DNA of 27,472 bases, taken from an uncultured Agathobacter sp. (GTDB taxonomy: Bacteria; Bacillota; Clostridia; Lachnospirales; Lachnospiraceae). How positions within the stretch are numbered: position 1 is the first letter of the stretch; each line of letters starts with the position of its first letter. The DNA is taken from assembly GCA_934365945.1 (NCBI GenBank), contig CAKRNE010000026.1, positions 1-27,472 of the forward strand, read 5' to 3'. The notes under the pieces are model-generated. The model did not search any database, was not told the origin of the DNA, and worked only from the letters and a program-made list of their open reading frames with translations. Of this stretch, positions 15,837-23,629 are shown piece after piece. The translations under genes and the position numbers were made by a program.

Positions 15837-16433
15837 ATGATTCCAATTTGTCTAATTTTGTTTATTTTATTTATTGCAGTGATTACTTTTGCCATAAAGA
15901 GAGCTGATTCTGCACAGGCAAAGGTCACCGAGGAGTTCTGGGAGAGGGAACGTAAGGCCAACTCAACCCTCCGCGGAGATACCACTGACCTGTGTTATAT
16001 TACCATACCGGAAAGGTTTTTTCCATTAAATAATGATAAAATAAATGATTTAAGGGATAAAACCCTTGTCAATCTCACCGGAATGACAAACACTGATTTA
16101 AAGCTTAAATATGGCATTCTCAATTTTAAAAAGCTGTCTGAATATGATGATAATTTCACGAAATTTGTTTCAATGCTTCCTGACTATTACAATAGGCTTA
16201 AGGAAGAAGGCTATGAATCGCTGGCCAATGAACTGCTCGAATTTGCAGTGGAGCAGGGTGCCGATTCAAAGAACGTATACAGCCTGTTAGCAAATGCCTA
16301 CATCAGCATGTCAAAAGCCGACCGGCTTGCAGAGCTTATCGAGAAAGCAAAGCAGCTCAATTCTCTTTCAAGGGATGGAATCGTTTCTATGCTTGAAAGC
16401 TTAGAGGCTGATACCGCCTCGGTCGGTAATTAA
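15837..16433 (+). CDS. Membrane-anchored hypothetical protein with TPR-like C-terminus
   Basis: A 198-residue protein, not recognised as a named family. Residues 3-21 form one membrane helix; the rest is soluble and helical. The segment from about 115 on (YESLANELLEFAVEQGADSKNVYSLLANAY, in part, then ADRLAELIEKAKQL) has the pattern of one or two TPR-like helix pairs. It is one of only two plus-strand genes in the window. It ends with a 4-nt overlap of stop codons with the convergent exonuclease gene, leaving no space for a terminator between them. Start ATG at 15837 has AAAGGA about 12 nt upstream. Confidence 0.8.
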   Translation: MIPICLILFILFIAVITFAIKRADSAQAKVTEEFWERERKANSTLRGDTTDLCYITIPERFFPLNNDKINDLRDKTLVNLTGMTNTDLKLKYGILNFKKLSEYDDNFTKFVSMLPDYYNRLKEEGYESLANELLEFAVEQGADSKNVYSLLANAYISMSKADRLAELIEKAKQLNSLSRDGIVSMLESLEADTASVGN

Positions 16434-17143
16434 ATATATTTACTGCGATATTCATCGTACAGCCTTGAGGCCTGACTTCGGGTCAGGTTGTCCCATGATA
16501 TGACATCTGCTATCCCATACTCAGCCATCAGCTCCTTTAGCTGTCTGACCTGATGGGCCGTGGCGGGTGTCTGTTTTTTTGCCTTGTATACAAGCGGTTT
16601 ATGCTCCACCGGCTCACCCTTTTCGTCCATCAGTGCAAGCAGCTTTTCAAATATCTGCTTTGTCTCTATCGCATCATCGAGCGCCCTGTGCGCATTTTCC
16701 CTGCTCACACCAAAATACTCACACAAATCCTCCAGCTTCTTCGACTGCTCAGCCGGCAGACATTTTCTGGCTATTTTCAGCGTATCATATGCATTCAGTG
16801 AGAGAGTGCGCTTGTGATTTACCGCCCATTGCTTTAAAAAGCTGTAATCAAAGGTCACATTCTGCCCAAGTATGATATCCTCCCCGATAAAATCAAGCAG
16901 GTTATCCACAGCCTCGTCCATATCTGCCGCGTTTTCCACATCACTGTCGGTGATTCCCGTTAATTCCTGCACACGCTGTGGAATATGCTGCTTAGGATTT
17001 ACCAGTGTGGATATCGTATCCACTATCTCACCGCCACGCACGCGTGCCGCACCTATCTCTATTATCTTGTCATTTTTGGCGGAAAGACCTGTCATTTCAA
17101 GGTCAATCACCGTGTAATTTTTTATATCGTCTATGTTGCTCAT
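16430..17143 (-). CDS. DnaQ-like 3'-5' exonuclease
   Basis: A 237-residue protein. The DEDDh exonuclease domain (about 10-165) is complete: Asp14 and Glu16 in IDLEMTG, Asp99 in GQNVTFDYSFL, and His152 with Asp157 in HRALDDA. This fold removes nucleotides from DNA or RNA 3' ends, as in PolC/DnaQ proofreading, but the protein here stands alone. A short C-terminal domain (about 193-235: HQVRQLKELM, then LTRSQASRLYDEY) resembles small helical tails seen on other clostridial nucleases. The ribosome site is weak (CTAAG). It lies downstream of the radical SAM gene, with a 39-bp tandem repeat between them. Confidence 0.93.
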   Translation of the reverse strand: MSNIDDIKNYTVIDLEMTGLSAKNDKIIEIGAARVRGGEIVDTISTLVNPKQHIPQRVQELTGITDSDVENAADMDEAVDNLLDFIGEDIILGQNVTFDYSFLKQWAVNHKRTLSLNAYDTLKIARKCLPAEQSKKLEDLCEYFGVSRENAHRALDDAIETKQIFEKLLALMDEKGEPVEHKPLVYKAKKQTPATAHQVRQLKELMAEYGIADVISWDNLTRSQASRLYDEYRSKYI

Positions 17144-17176
17144 TTTTCTTAGTCTGTAAACCTTCCCGGCTTTTTA

Positions 17177-17292
17177 CCGCTATAGTCATATCACTTTACT
17201 GCTATTTTATATACTCCGCTATAGCCATATCGCTTTACAGCTATTTTATATACTCCGCTATAGTCATATTGCTTTACTTCTATCTACATACT
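17177..17292. repeat. Tandem 39-bp repeat, three copies
   Basis: Three consecutive units (17177-17215, 17216-17254, 17255-17292) each begin CCGCTATAG and end with a TATACT or CATACT box. Units 1 and 2 differ at about three positions; unit 3 is more diverged and one base shorter. Unit 3 includes the last codons and stop of the radical SAM gene, so the array is that gene's 3' end repeated into the intergenic space. Confidence 0.9.
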
Positions 17293-19141
17293 CCACCAGT
17301 GCTTGATGATCAAGCGGGTCTCTCATGTCGTAGTGGAAAAGCGCCCACACCGGCTCATTATGATACTTTGGCAGCTCATCCAGCTTGCGCGTGTGCTTGT
17401 CCGGAAAAATATAGTGGAACGGCTCCACATGCGACAGCTTTCCATTCTTACAGTAGGCATGTGTCATGTGCTTGAAGCTGCCTATATCTGCGGCCCACCT
17501 CGGGCGGCTCTTACAATTCTCTCGATAGTACAAATCAAAGATGAGTGACTCCTGAATCATGCTGTAAAGCTGCGCATTTTCATCAAAATCAATATTATCC
17601 CTATCTCCGGCATTTTCGGATAATCCCACAGAAGTCATATCGTCGCTGTCATGGCAATGCAGGTATAATCCCTCAGAAGTCATATCATCGCGGTCACAGC
17701 AATGCAGGTATAAAGCCATAAACTCAAGCAGTATCTCGCACCTTCTGATGCGCGAATGGCTCATCCCAAAATAGCCGTTTGCCTCATAAAAATCTCCAAG
17801 CTCCTGAAAGAACTCAAACGCACTGTCAAAGATACACTCCATGAGCTTCATCGTAATCTCAAACTGCCCGCTGTTGTAATACACCTCAAGCATCTCCTCG
17901 ACACGCTTAATCTTTATCACATCATCAAACGAAAGCCACTTCGTGGACATGACCTCATACGGCGGCTTGTCATGGTACACAATACCATATTCCGCGGCAT
18001 GCTCAAACATATACGAGCCCTTGAGTACCTTTAAAAATCCAAGCTGCAGCTGGTTTGGCTTAAGCTCATAAATCTCATCAAAGGAACGCCCAAAGCTGTC
18101 ATAGTCCTCGTATGGCAGCCCTGCAATCAGATCCAGATGCTCATGGATATTGTTGCCGCTTTGAATGAGCCTCACAACCTCCTTAAGCCTCTCAAGCTTC
18201 ATAGTCCTGTGAATCTCCTTAATCGTGACCTCATTGGTGGACTGCACACCGATTTCAAGCTGTATCAGCCCCGGCCTCATATCAGAAATCAGCTCAAGCT
18301 CCTCATGATTCAGCAGATCCGCCGATATCTCAAAGTGAAAGTTTGTCACCCCATTGTCATTTGCCTTTATAAAGCGCCACAGCTCCATGGCATGAGCATG
18401 ATTGCAGTTGAAGGTTCTGTCCACAAACTTAATCTGCGGCACCTTCTGGTCTATGAAAAACTTAAGCTCTCTTTTGACAATCCGAGTATCCCTGAAACGC
18501 AGCGTCTTATCCACCGATGACAGGCAGTAGCTGCACGAAAACGGACATCCCCTGCTGCTCTCGTAGTAGATGATGCGGTTTGAAAAATCATCGAGTGTAT
18601 CATAGCAGAATGGAATTTCGCTCATGTTTTTGATTGGGCGTGGACTTGTGAAAACTATTTCATCTGCTTTGCAGCCTGAGTTGTTCACACTTGTTCTATT
18701 ACCTGTGCTGTTTTTTCTGAAAGCAATGCCTGCAATATCAATCAGCCTTTTTTGATGAGCATAGTAGCCACACAACTCCCTAAAGGTATCCTCTCCCTCG
18801 CCTATCATCACACCGTCTATGTATGGATTTTCCCGCAGAAATGCCTCCACCTCGTAAGACACCTCAGGGCCTCCAACCCATATCGGCACTGACGGACAAA
18901 GCTTTTTATACTCGCGTGCAATATCAGTCACATAATCAATATTCCATATATAGCACGAAAAACAAAGTACGTCGGGCTTTCTCTTGTAAAGCTCCTCAAG
19001 AATGTAATCCTTTTGATTGTTTATCGTGTATTCCGCAAGCTCCACAGCATCCCTGTACTCCCCGGCACAGGCGCGCAGTGAATAAACTGCGAGGTTTGAA
19101 TGTATGTATTTTGCATTTATTGCTGTCAGTAAAATGTTCAT
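17264..19141 (-). CDS. B12-binding radical SAM protein with DUF4080
   Basis: A 625-residue enzyme. An N-terminal cobalamin-binding-like Rossmann domain (about 1-135, NAKYIHSNLAVYSL, GEGEDTFREL) precedes a radical SAM core with the 4Fe-4S cysteines Cys199, Cys203 and Cys206 in SSRGCPFSCSYC. The C-terminal part fits DUF4080. This family is common in clostridia; the substrate is unknown. An acidic insert around residues 475-525 contains a duplicated 15-residue unit starting LYLHC, absent from the conserved core. The ATG at 19141 has AAGGAG, which overlaps the T-run of a terminator behind the CPBP gene. The last codons lie in the 39-bp repeat. Confidence 0.92.
   Translation of the reverse strand: MNILLTAINAKYIHSNLAVYSLRACAGEYRDAVELAEYTINNQKDYILEELYKRKPDVLCFSCYIWNIDYVTDIAREYKKLCPSVPIWVGGPEVSYEVEAFLRENPYIDGVMIGEGEDTFRELCGYYAHQKRLIDIAGIAFRKNSTGNRTSVNNSGCKADEIVFTSPRPIKNMSEIPFCYDTLDDFSNRIIYYESSRGCPFSCSYCLSSVDKTLRFRDTRIVKRELKFFIDQKVPQIKFVDRTFNCNHAHAMELWRFIKANDNGVTNFHFEISADLLNHEELELISDMRPGLIQLEIGVQSTNEVTIKEIHRTMKLERLKEVVRLIQSGNNIHEHLDLIAGLPYEDYDSFGRSFDEIYELKPNQLQLGFLKVLKGSYMFEHAAEYGIVYHDKPPYEVMSTKWLSFDDVIKIKRVEEMLEVYYNSGQFEITMKLMECIFDSAFEFFQELGDFYEANGYFGMSHSRIRRCEILLEFMALYLHCCDRDDMTSEGLYLHCHDSDDMTSVGLSENAGDRDNIDFDENAQLYSMIQESLIFDLYYRENCKSRPRWAADIGSFKHMTHAYCKNGKLSHVEPFHYIFPDKHTRKLDELPKYHNEPVWALFHYDMRDPLDHQALVEYVDRSKAI
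17623..17712 (-). repeat. In-frame 45-bp duplication inside the radical SAM gene
   Basis: Units 17623-17667 and 17668-17712 are identical at 40 of 45 positions. They encode two 15-residue copies, LYLHCCDRDDMTSEG and LYLHCHDSDDMTSVG; a third, decayed copy (LSENAGDRDN) may follow. Frame is kept. Confidence 0.9.
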
Positions 19142-19152
19142 GGTTTCTCCTT

Positions 19153-19195
19153 AAAAAATGACCCTTGAATGTAGACTTTATGCGACATTCAAAGG
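19153..19195 (-). terminator. Terminator between CPBP protease and radical SAM genes
   Basis: On the minus strand CCTTTGAATGT pairs with ACATTCAAGGG (11 bp, one G-U) around a 12-nt loop, followed by TCATTTTTTAAGG. The T-run runs into the AAGGAG ribosome site of the radical SAM gene. Confidence 0.75.
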
Positions 19196-19206
19196 TCTGC
19201 TTCGTA

Positions 19207-20328
19207 TTATTGCAGCATCGACATATTAACAAGCCTGTCGTACATGCCGCTTGCAAACAGCACCATCATGCCAATCGTGCAGATTACAGACAGCACAAAG
19301 CCTATTATCGATGTAATCAAACCGGCAGTTGCTATTGCATTGTTATACTGCTTTGCCTTTTTTGACATTTTGGAAGCAAGCATGCCGACAATTCCAAGTC
19401 CCATCAGATATCCAAAAAACGAGAAAATAATACTGCAAATACCAAGCACCAGTGAAACCACTGCAAGCTTAGCGCCCTCCCTCTCGTCATCTATGATGGT
19501 CACATTATTGTAGAGCATCTCAAGACGAATACGCCTTGATTTACGCAGCATAACAAGCATAGGAATACCTAGTACGACAAATGCAATACAGTTCATTGCC
19601 GAAAACTCATTAATCCTGTCGGCCACTCCGCCTCCCTCAAATATTCCTGATGATAAAAGTCCACCCATATCTACAACAGTATGGAAAATGGCAAGCATCC
19701 AGAAATTGCGTGTAGAAGCATATATCATGCAAAACAGCACACCCATGAGTCCTGCTGAAATAACCTGTATCAGACAACTGCTGAACTTAACCCCTGCGCC
19801 CATATTGGAAAAATGCATCAAGCCAAACAGTATGCCTCCCAAAACTACTGCTCCTGTGATTCCACCTTTTGTCTTTGGAAAAGCTCTTAACAGCAGATTG
19901 AACACTACTCCTCTGAACACCAGCTCCTCAACGAGTCCTACAAGACAGACCGCAATAAAGAAAAAGATGATGTTGTAAAATGCCTTCACATCACCATGCT
20001 CACTCAAAAAGCACAAATAAATGCCTGAAACAACAGCATACAAACAGTACACTATGAAAAAACCGCCTGTGTATAAGCTTCTTGTCCATCCTGCTGCATT
20101 TTCCTTAAAGATATCCCACAGCCCAAATATATATGTGATGCCAAGAAAAATAACTAAAACAACTGTCTCCACAATAGCCTGCAGCAGATAATCATCCGCC
20201 TTTTCCATGCCCGGAATCAGTCCCAGCACTTTTCCGCTCCACTGCAAGGGTGCAATGAAAATAAAAACTGCAAGAATGGCAAATATTATATTTGCCGGTG
20301 CCGAAAGGTTTCTCAATTTCTGTTTCAT
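19207..20328 (-). CDS. CPBP-family intramembrane protease with C-terminal DUF4190-like region
   Basis: About 373 residues. An Abi/CPBP glutamic-type membrane protease domain carries motif 1 EELVFRG (Glu134, Glu135, Arg139), motif 2 FGLMHF (His172) and motif 3 FHTVVDM (His216). After about residue 285, two further helices with AKLAVVSLVLGICSI and a GLITSIIGFVLSVI stretch look like DUF4190, so the gene appears to be a fusion. CPBP proteins process prenylated or peptide substrates and some protect against bacteriocins. I chose the ATG at 20328 because GAGGAG lies upstream; a start 18 nt earlier is possible. It precedes the radical SAM gene but has its own terminator. Confidence 0.92.
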   Translation of the reverse strand: MKQKLRNLSAPANIIFAILAVFIFIAPLQWSGKVLGLIPGMEKADDYLLQAIVETVVLVIFLGITYIFGLWDIFKENAAGWTRSLYTGGFFIVYCLYAVVSGIYLCFLSEHGDVKAFYNIIFFFIAVCLVGLVEELVFRGVVFNLLLRAFPKTKGGITGAVVLGGILFGLMHFSNMGAGVKFSSCLIQVISAGLMGVLFCMIYASTRNFWMLAIFHTVVDMGGLLSSGIFEGGGVADRINEFSAMNCIAFVVLGIPMLVMLRKSRRIRLEMLYNNVTIIDDEREGAKLAVVSLVLGICSIIFSFFGYLMGLGIVGMLASKMSKKAKQYNNAIATAGLITSIIGFVLSVICTIGMMVLFASGMYDRLVNMSMLQ

Positions 20329-20372
20329 AACTTTAAATCTCCTCATTTGTGTTTAATTTGATATGGAAATAT

Positions 20373-20399
20373 TCTATAGCATTTACTTTGACATTACAA
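20373..20399 (-). promoter_or_regulatory. Possible promoter of the CPBP gene
   Basis: On the minus strand TTGTAA, 15 nt, TATAGA, with TGC directly before the -10 (extended -10). It is about 45 nt from the chosen start. Confidence 0.35.
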
Positions 20400-20431
20400 G
20401 CTCTGGTTGACACTCCGCCAAATACTATTGC

Positions 20432-20470
20432 ATAAAACAACACCACATCACTGAATATGCTGCGGTGTTG
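20432..20470 (-). terminator. Terminator of the DUF3592-like gene
   Basis: On the minus strand CAACACCGCA pairs with TGTGGTGTTG (10 bp, one G-U) around a 13-nt loop, followed by TTTTATG. It starts 27 nt after the stop codon. Confidence 0.75.
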
Positions 20471-20496
20471 CACAGAAAGAAGATTCGTTATTATTT

Positions 20497-21042
20497 TTAT
20501 ATGTATGAATCAAATTTGTTACCAAATGCTCTCATACCTTTTATAATGTGTTTTCTTACTATAAATGCAATTATAATGATAAAAATAAATGTTATCAAGC
20601 AAATATTATCAATGTATACATCATTCTTTTGTATTAGCACTGGTTTATTAGGTTTGCTCATCAATACTAGATATTGGTCCCCCACATATTTTTCTGTTGA
20701 TATCATATCATGTGCTGTATATTCATAATTGTTTTGGTCTAAAATCTCATGTTCAAATTCTATTATATAATGAATATAGTCATATCTTGTGTGATTACCA
20801 TTGCTATTACCATCTGATTCGTAGTGTTCACCCTCAAACTCAGCCACTGTAACTATTCCACTTGTCCTATTATCATATGTTAAAATTTGTATATCTTGAA
20901 CAGCTGCCTTTACTGAAAGTCCAAACCACAAAATTATAGCTGCTATAACCACTAACAATGCAGTTACAACAACCCAGAATTGCCATTTATAATGGTGTTT
21001 TACCTTAACTGTTTTATTCTTTTTAATATTTTGAATGCCCAT
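20497..21042 (-). CDS. DUF3592-like two-helix membrane protein
   Basis: A 181-residue protein. A basic N-terminus, a first membrane helix (about 22-43), an extracytoplasmic domain of about 90 residues, and a second helix (about 146-162) followed by a basic tail. The domain opens with SGIVTVAEFEG, has a YIHYIIEFEH strand and ends GDQYLVLMSKPNKPVLI, the pattern of DUF3592 proteins (strand, central Tyr-rich strand, GDxVxVxYxPxNP loop); the match is loose. No enzymatic role is known. It has a strong promoter, AAGGAG site and its own terminator, so it is a single-gene unit. Confidence 0.75.
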   Translation of the reverse strand: MGIQNIKKNKTVKVKHHYKWQFWVVVTALLVVIAAIILWFGLSVKAAVQDIQILTYDNRTSGIVTVAEFEGEHYESDGNSNGNHTRYDYIHYIIEFEHEILDQNNYEYTAHDMISTEKYVGDQYLVLMSKPNKPVLIQKNDVYIDNICLITFIFIIIIAFIVRKHIIKGMRAFGNKFDSYI

Positions 21043-21069
21043 GTAATCTCCTTAGTTGATTTAGTCCTT

Positions 21070-21098
21070 ATTATATTATACTTGTATATCTATATCAA
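21070..21098 (-). promoter_or_regulatory. Promoter of the DUF3592-like gene
   Basis: On the minus strand TTGATA (21093-21098), 17 nt, TATAAT (21070-21075), about 28 nt before the ATG. Confidence 0.75.
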
Positions 21099-21116
21099 TG
21101 ATTATCAAAGTAAAAT

Positions 21117-21143
21117 AGGAAGTGCCTACTTTTGGCACTTCCT
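21117..21143 (-). terminator. Hairpin terminator after the recombinase/decayed gene
   Basis: AGGAAGTGCC and GGCACTTCCT form a perfect 10-bp stem with a 7-nt loop, followed on the minus strand by ATTTTACTTT. It starts 5 nt after the stop of the decayed fragment at 21149. Confidence 0.65.
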
Positions 21144-21148
21144 ATTGG

Positions 21149-21240
21149 TTAATTCATTGGTTTGATTGTTTTTTCTATGTAGTCGATTTCTTCTTGGTGA
21201 GGTTGTATTTTTCATAAAGCATTTGGTCCACATACAACTT
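21149..21240 (-). pseudogene. Decayed 3' end of a gene, possibly an N6-DNA methylase/type IIG enzyme
   Basis: Read on the minus strand, one frame gives KLYVDQMLYEKYNLTKK and a second frame, one base off, gives EEIDYIEKTIKPMN followed by TAA. Adding one G in the AAGAAG run would join them as NLTKEEIDYIEKTIKPMN. The joined pattern (D-x-M-x-Y-x-x-Y-x-L-T-x-E-E-I) resembles the C-terminus of Eco57I-like DNA methylase/restriction proteins in clostridia. A clean terminator follows the TAA. The family call is inference from a short fragment. Confidence 0.4.
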
Positions 21241-21796
21241 TATAAGTATGCTTATCATTTGAGTCTTTGACATAACCATACCTTAACTGACCACTAATGT
21301 TCTCCCCATTCAGTATCCTTGTGTGCATTGCAGAGCTGACTTTATTAGATAAGTCCCTGCTATAAAGCATATAGATTAAATTCTTAAACGCAACATTCAT
21401 ACCGCCCGTGGAACCATCATAGTTATCGCTGTCATAATTGTCATTAACTGCAATAACCCGTACCTGATAAAGTGGAAGTATCTGCTCCAGAAGACTACCG
21501 ACTTCAATATAATCCCTTCCGAGTCTGGATAAATCCTTTACAACAATGCAGGATATTTTATCAGCTCGGACATCTTCCATAAGCTTCATATAGCCCGGTC
21601 TTTCAAATTTTGTTCCGGTAAATCCATCATCACAGTATTCCTGTACCTTCGTATCCTTAAGCTCCGAATCATTGCCAATAAATGCTTCTAACAATTCCCT
21701 CTGACTGGATACACTGTTACTCTCTTCCTTCTGATTTAATGATACATCCTCATCTTCCATAGAAAGGCGAATATACATAGCAGTTATCTTACTCAT
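21212..21796 (-). pseudogene. Large serine recombinase, C-terminally truncated
   Basis: About 194 residues of a protein family normally over 500 long. The resolvase catalytic domain is visible: ITAMYIRLS with the nucleophile Ser, CDDGFTGTKFERPG, and VVKDLSRLGRDYIEVG. After the long linker the start of the recombinase domain remains (SGQLRYGYVKDSNDKHTYKV). Similarity stops there; the last residues (CGPNAL) come from the decayed gene next to it. The zinc-ribbon and coiled-coil DNA-binding parts are lost, so it should not be functional. This type belongs to conjugative-transposon and IME recombinases of gut Firmicutes. Start ATG at 21796 has AGGAAG upstream. Confidence 0.85.
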
Positions 21797-21889
21797 ACAA
21801 ATCATCTTCCTGCCCCTGCATGGGGAAAACAGAACATTCTTACCTTTTCATTATGACCACTGATTCTTTTTATCCATATATTATTCATG

Positions 21890-23629
21890 CTATTCCTCAA
21901 CCGTCCTTACTCTCCACTCTCTTGCCTTTTCCTGCTCTGTACAAATATCTGCATACCAGCCGCCACGCTTTAACAGGATTTCATGGTTGCCCTGTTCAAG
22001 AATTTTTCCTTCTTTCAGAACAAGAATATTGTCTGCTCCTCTGATAGTGCCTAATTTATGAGCAATTACCAGTACAGTCTTATCTTTCATCAAATGCTTA
22101 AATGCCAGATTGATTTCCTTTTCGTTATCTGCATCCAGATTAGATGTGGTCTCATCTAAAAGGATAATGGGAGCATCCTTTAAAAGTGCTCTTGCAATGG
22201 AAATTCTCTGCTTCTCTCCACCAGATAAACCAGCTCCTCCTTCTCCTAACATAGTGTCATAACCATGTTCCAGCTTTTCAATAAATTCATGACAGCAGGC
22301 AGCCTTTGCCGCTGCATACACCTGTTCATGACTTGCCTTTGGATTACCAATTCTGATATTATTCATAATGGTATCATTCAAAAGATACACATCCTGGAAA
22401 ACAATCGCCATATATTTTGTAAGCACGTCTGGAGAAATATCTCTGATATCAATTCCATCTATCTTGATACTTCCACCTGTTACATCCCAGAATCTTGATA
22501 ACAAACTTATAATGGTTGTTTTACCGGAACCGGAAGGTCCTACCAATGCAGTAGTAGTTCCCTGTTTTACTGTAAAGCTTACCCCGTCTAATACTTTTAT
22601 CGCATCAGAATAAGAGAAGCTTACATTGTCATAGGTAATGTCAAAATTCTTTAAAGATGTGTTTTTCTTGTCATAATCAAATGTCTTTTCCTCTAAAATT
22701 TCACACACATTTTCTGTTGCCTTTGTAATGGATTTGATCTGCGGATACAGGGAGCTTAATACTCCAAGGATATCTGCAAGAGACACTGTTACAAACAGAC
22801 TGATAATAAATTCTGCCGCCTCTATCTCTCCCATTTTGTATAAATATCCGCCTAAAATAATTGCTGCCGGAACCATGATTGCTGTGATAACATAAAACGT
22901 CATAGATAAAGGCAGTACAGACAATTCTGATCTTACAGAAGCTTTTCTTAATTTTTTCAAATCCTCATCCAATGCAGAAAAAGTTTCTCCTGTCAGGTTA
23001 TATAAACGGAAGGTTTTAATTCCATTGACATATTCTACAATTCTTGTAACCACATCTGACTTGGCAGATTTTAATACAGAAATACTTGCCTTTGATGTCT
23101 TTCCAGATTTCAACAAAAACGGAATTGCCACTGCCACAATCAACAGCATTACCAGTGCAAAAATCCAGTTAATGTAAAACAGGAAAGCAACTGATAAAAT
23201 TCCGAAAGATACCACCTTGATTACATCACACAGACAATGGGTTACTATGGTTTCGTAATCAGATACATCTGTAGTAAGCACTCCATTTAATCTTCCGATA
23301 CTGTTATTGTTAAAATAACCAAGATTAAGTTCTCTGATATGGTTTCCCAGCTTAAGTCTTAACTTTCTTGAGACATTAGCACCAAGACACTGAATATCTG
23401 TAAATCCTATCCCTTGTATGATACAGCGAACCACAAAGATACCAACCAGTACTAAAAAAAACATTTTCAACTTATCAAAGCTAAAGCTTCCATCTGCCAA
23501 CGCTGCAAATACCAGCAACATTACACCGTACATACAGGAATTTAACAGAGAATCAATTACTGACAATGTAACTGGAAGTATTAATTTATTTGAATCTTTT
23601 CCCATCAATCTTTTTATATCTTTAATCAT
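21890..23629 (-). CDS. ABC half-transporter (permease-ATPase), second of pair
   Basis: A 579-residue half-transporter. An N-terminal six-helix membrane domain (about 1-310) is followed by a nucleotide-binding domain with Walker A GPSGSGKTT, Q-loop VFQDVYLL, signature LSGGEKQR, Walker B IILLDETTSNLD and H-loop IAHKL, all intact. Together with the 589-codon gene before it (8-nt overlap, ATGATTAA) it should form a heterodimer. The phrase LLSRFWDVTGGSI recalls the IrtAB/YbtPQ group of exporter-fold transporters that import ferric siderophores, but drug/peptide exporters share most of these motifs. It lies in a unit with an NRPS remnant. Start site GAGGAT lies in the end of the preceding gene. Confidence 0.9.
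   Translation of the reverse strand: MIKDIKRLMGKDSNKLILPVTLSVIDSLLNSCMYGVMLLVFAALADGSFSFDKLKMFFLVLVGIFVVRCIIQGIGFTDIQCLGANVSRKLRLKLGNHIRELNLGYFNNNSIGRLNGVLTTDVSDYETIVTHCLCDVIKVVSFGILSVAFLFYINWIFALVMLLIVAVAIPFLLKSGKTSKASISVLKSAKSDVVTRIVEYVNGIKTFRLYNLTGETFSALDEDLKKLRKASVRSELSVLPLSMTFYVITAIMVPAAIILGGYLYKMGEIEAAEFIISLFVTVSLADILGVLSSLYPQIKSITKATENVCEILEEKTFDYDKKNTSLKNFDITYDNVSFSYSDAIKVLDGVSFTVKQGTTTALVGPSGSGKTTIISLLSRFWDVTGGSIKIDGIDIRDISPDVLTKYMAIVFQDVYLLNDTIMNNIRIGNPKASHEQVYAAAKAACCHEFIEKLEHGYDTMLGEGGAGLSGGEKQRISIARALLKDAPIILLDETTSNLDADNEKEINLAFKHLMKDKTVLVIAHKLGTIRGADNILVLKEGKILEQGNHEILLKRGGWYADICTEQEKAREWRVRTVEE

Noticed and set aside
16469..16487. CCTGAC/GTCAGG hairpin as a terminator for the plus-strand gene ending at 16433
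   Set aside because: The stem is only 6 bp, lies in the exonuclease coding sequence and has no T-run.
17177..17292. Tandem repeat as a CRISPR array
   Set aside because: Units are directly adjacent without unique spacers and only three copies exist; it is a tandem duplication.
21820..22044. 74-codon plus-strand frame over the end of the second ABC gene
   Set aside because: Antisense to the ABC stop region; no ribosome site.
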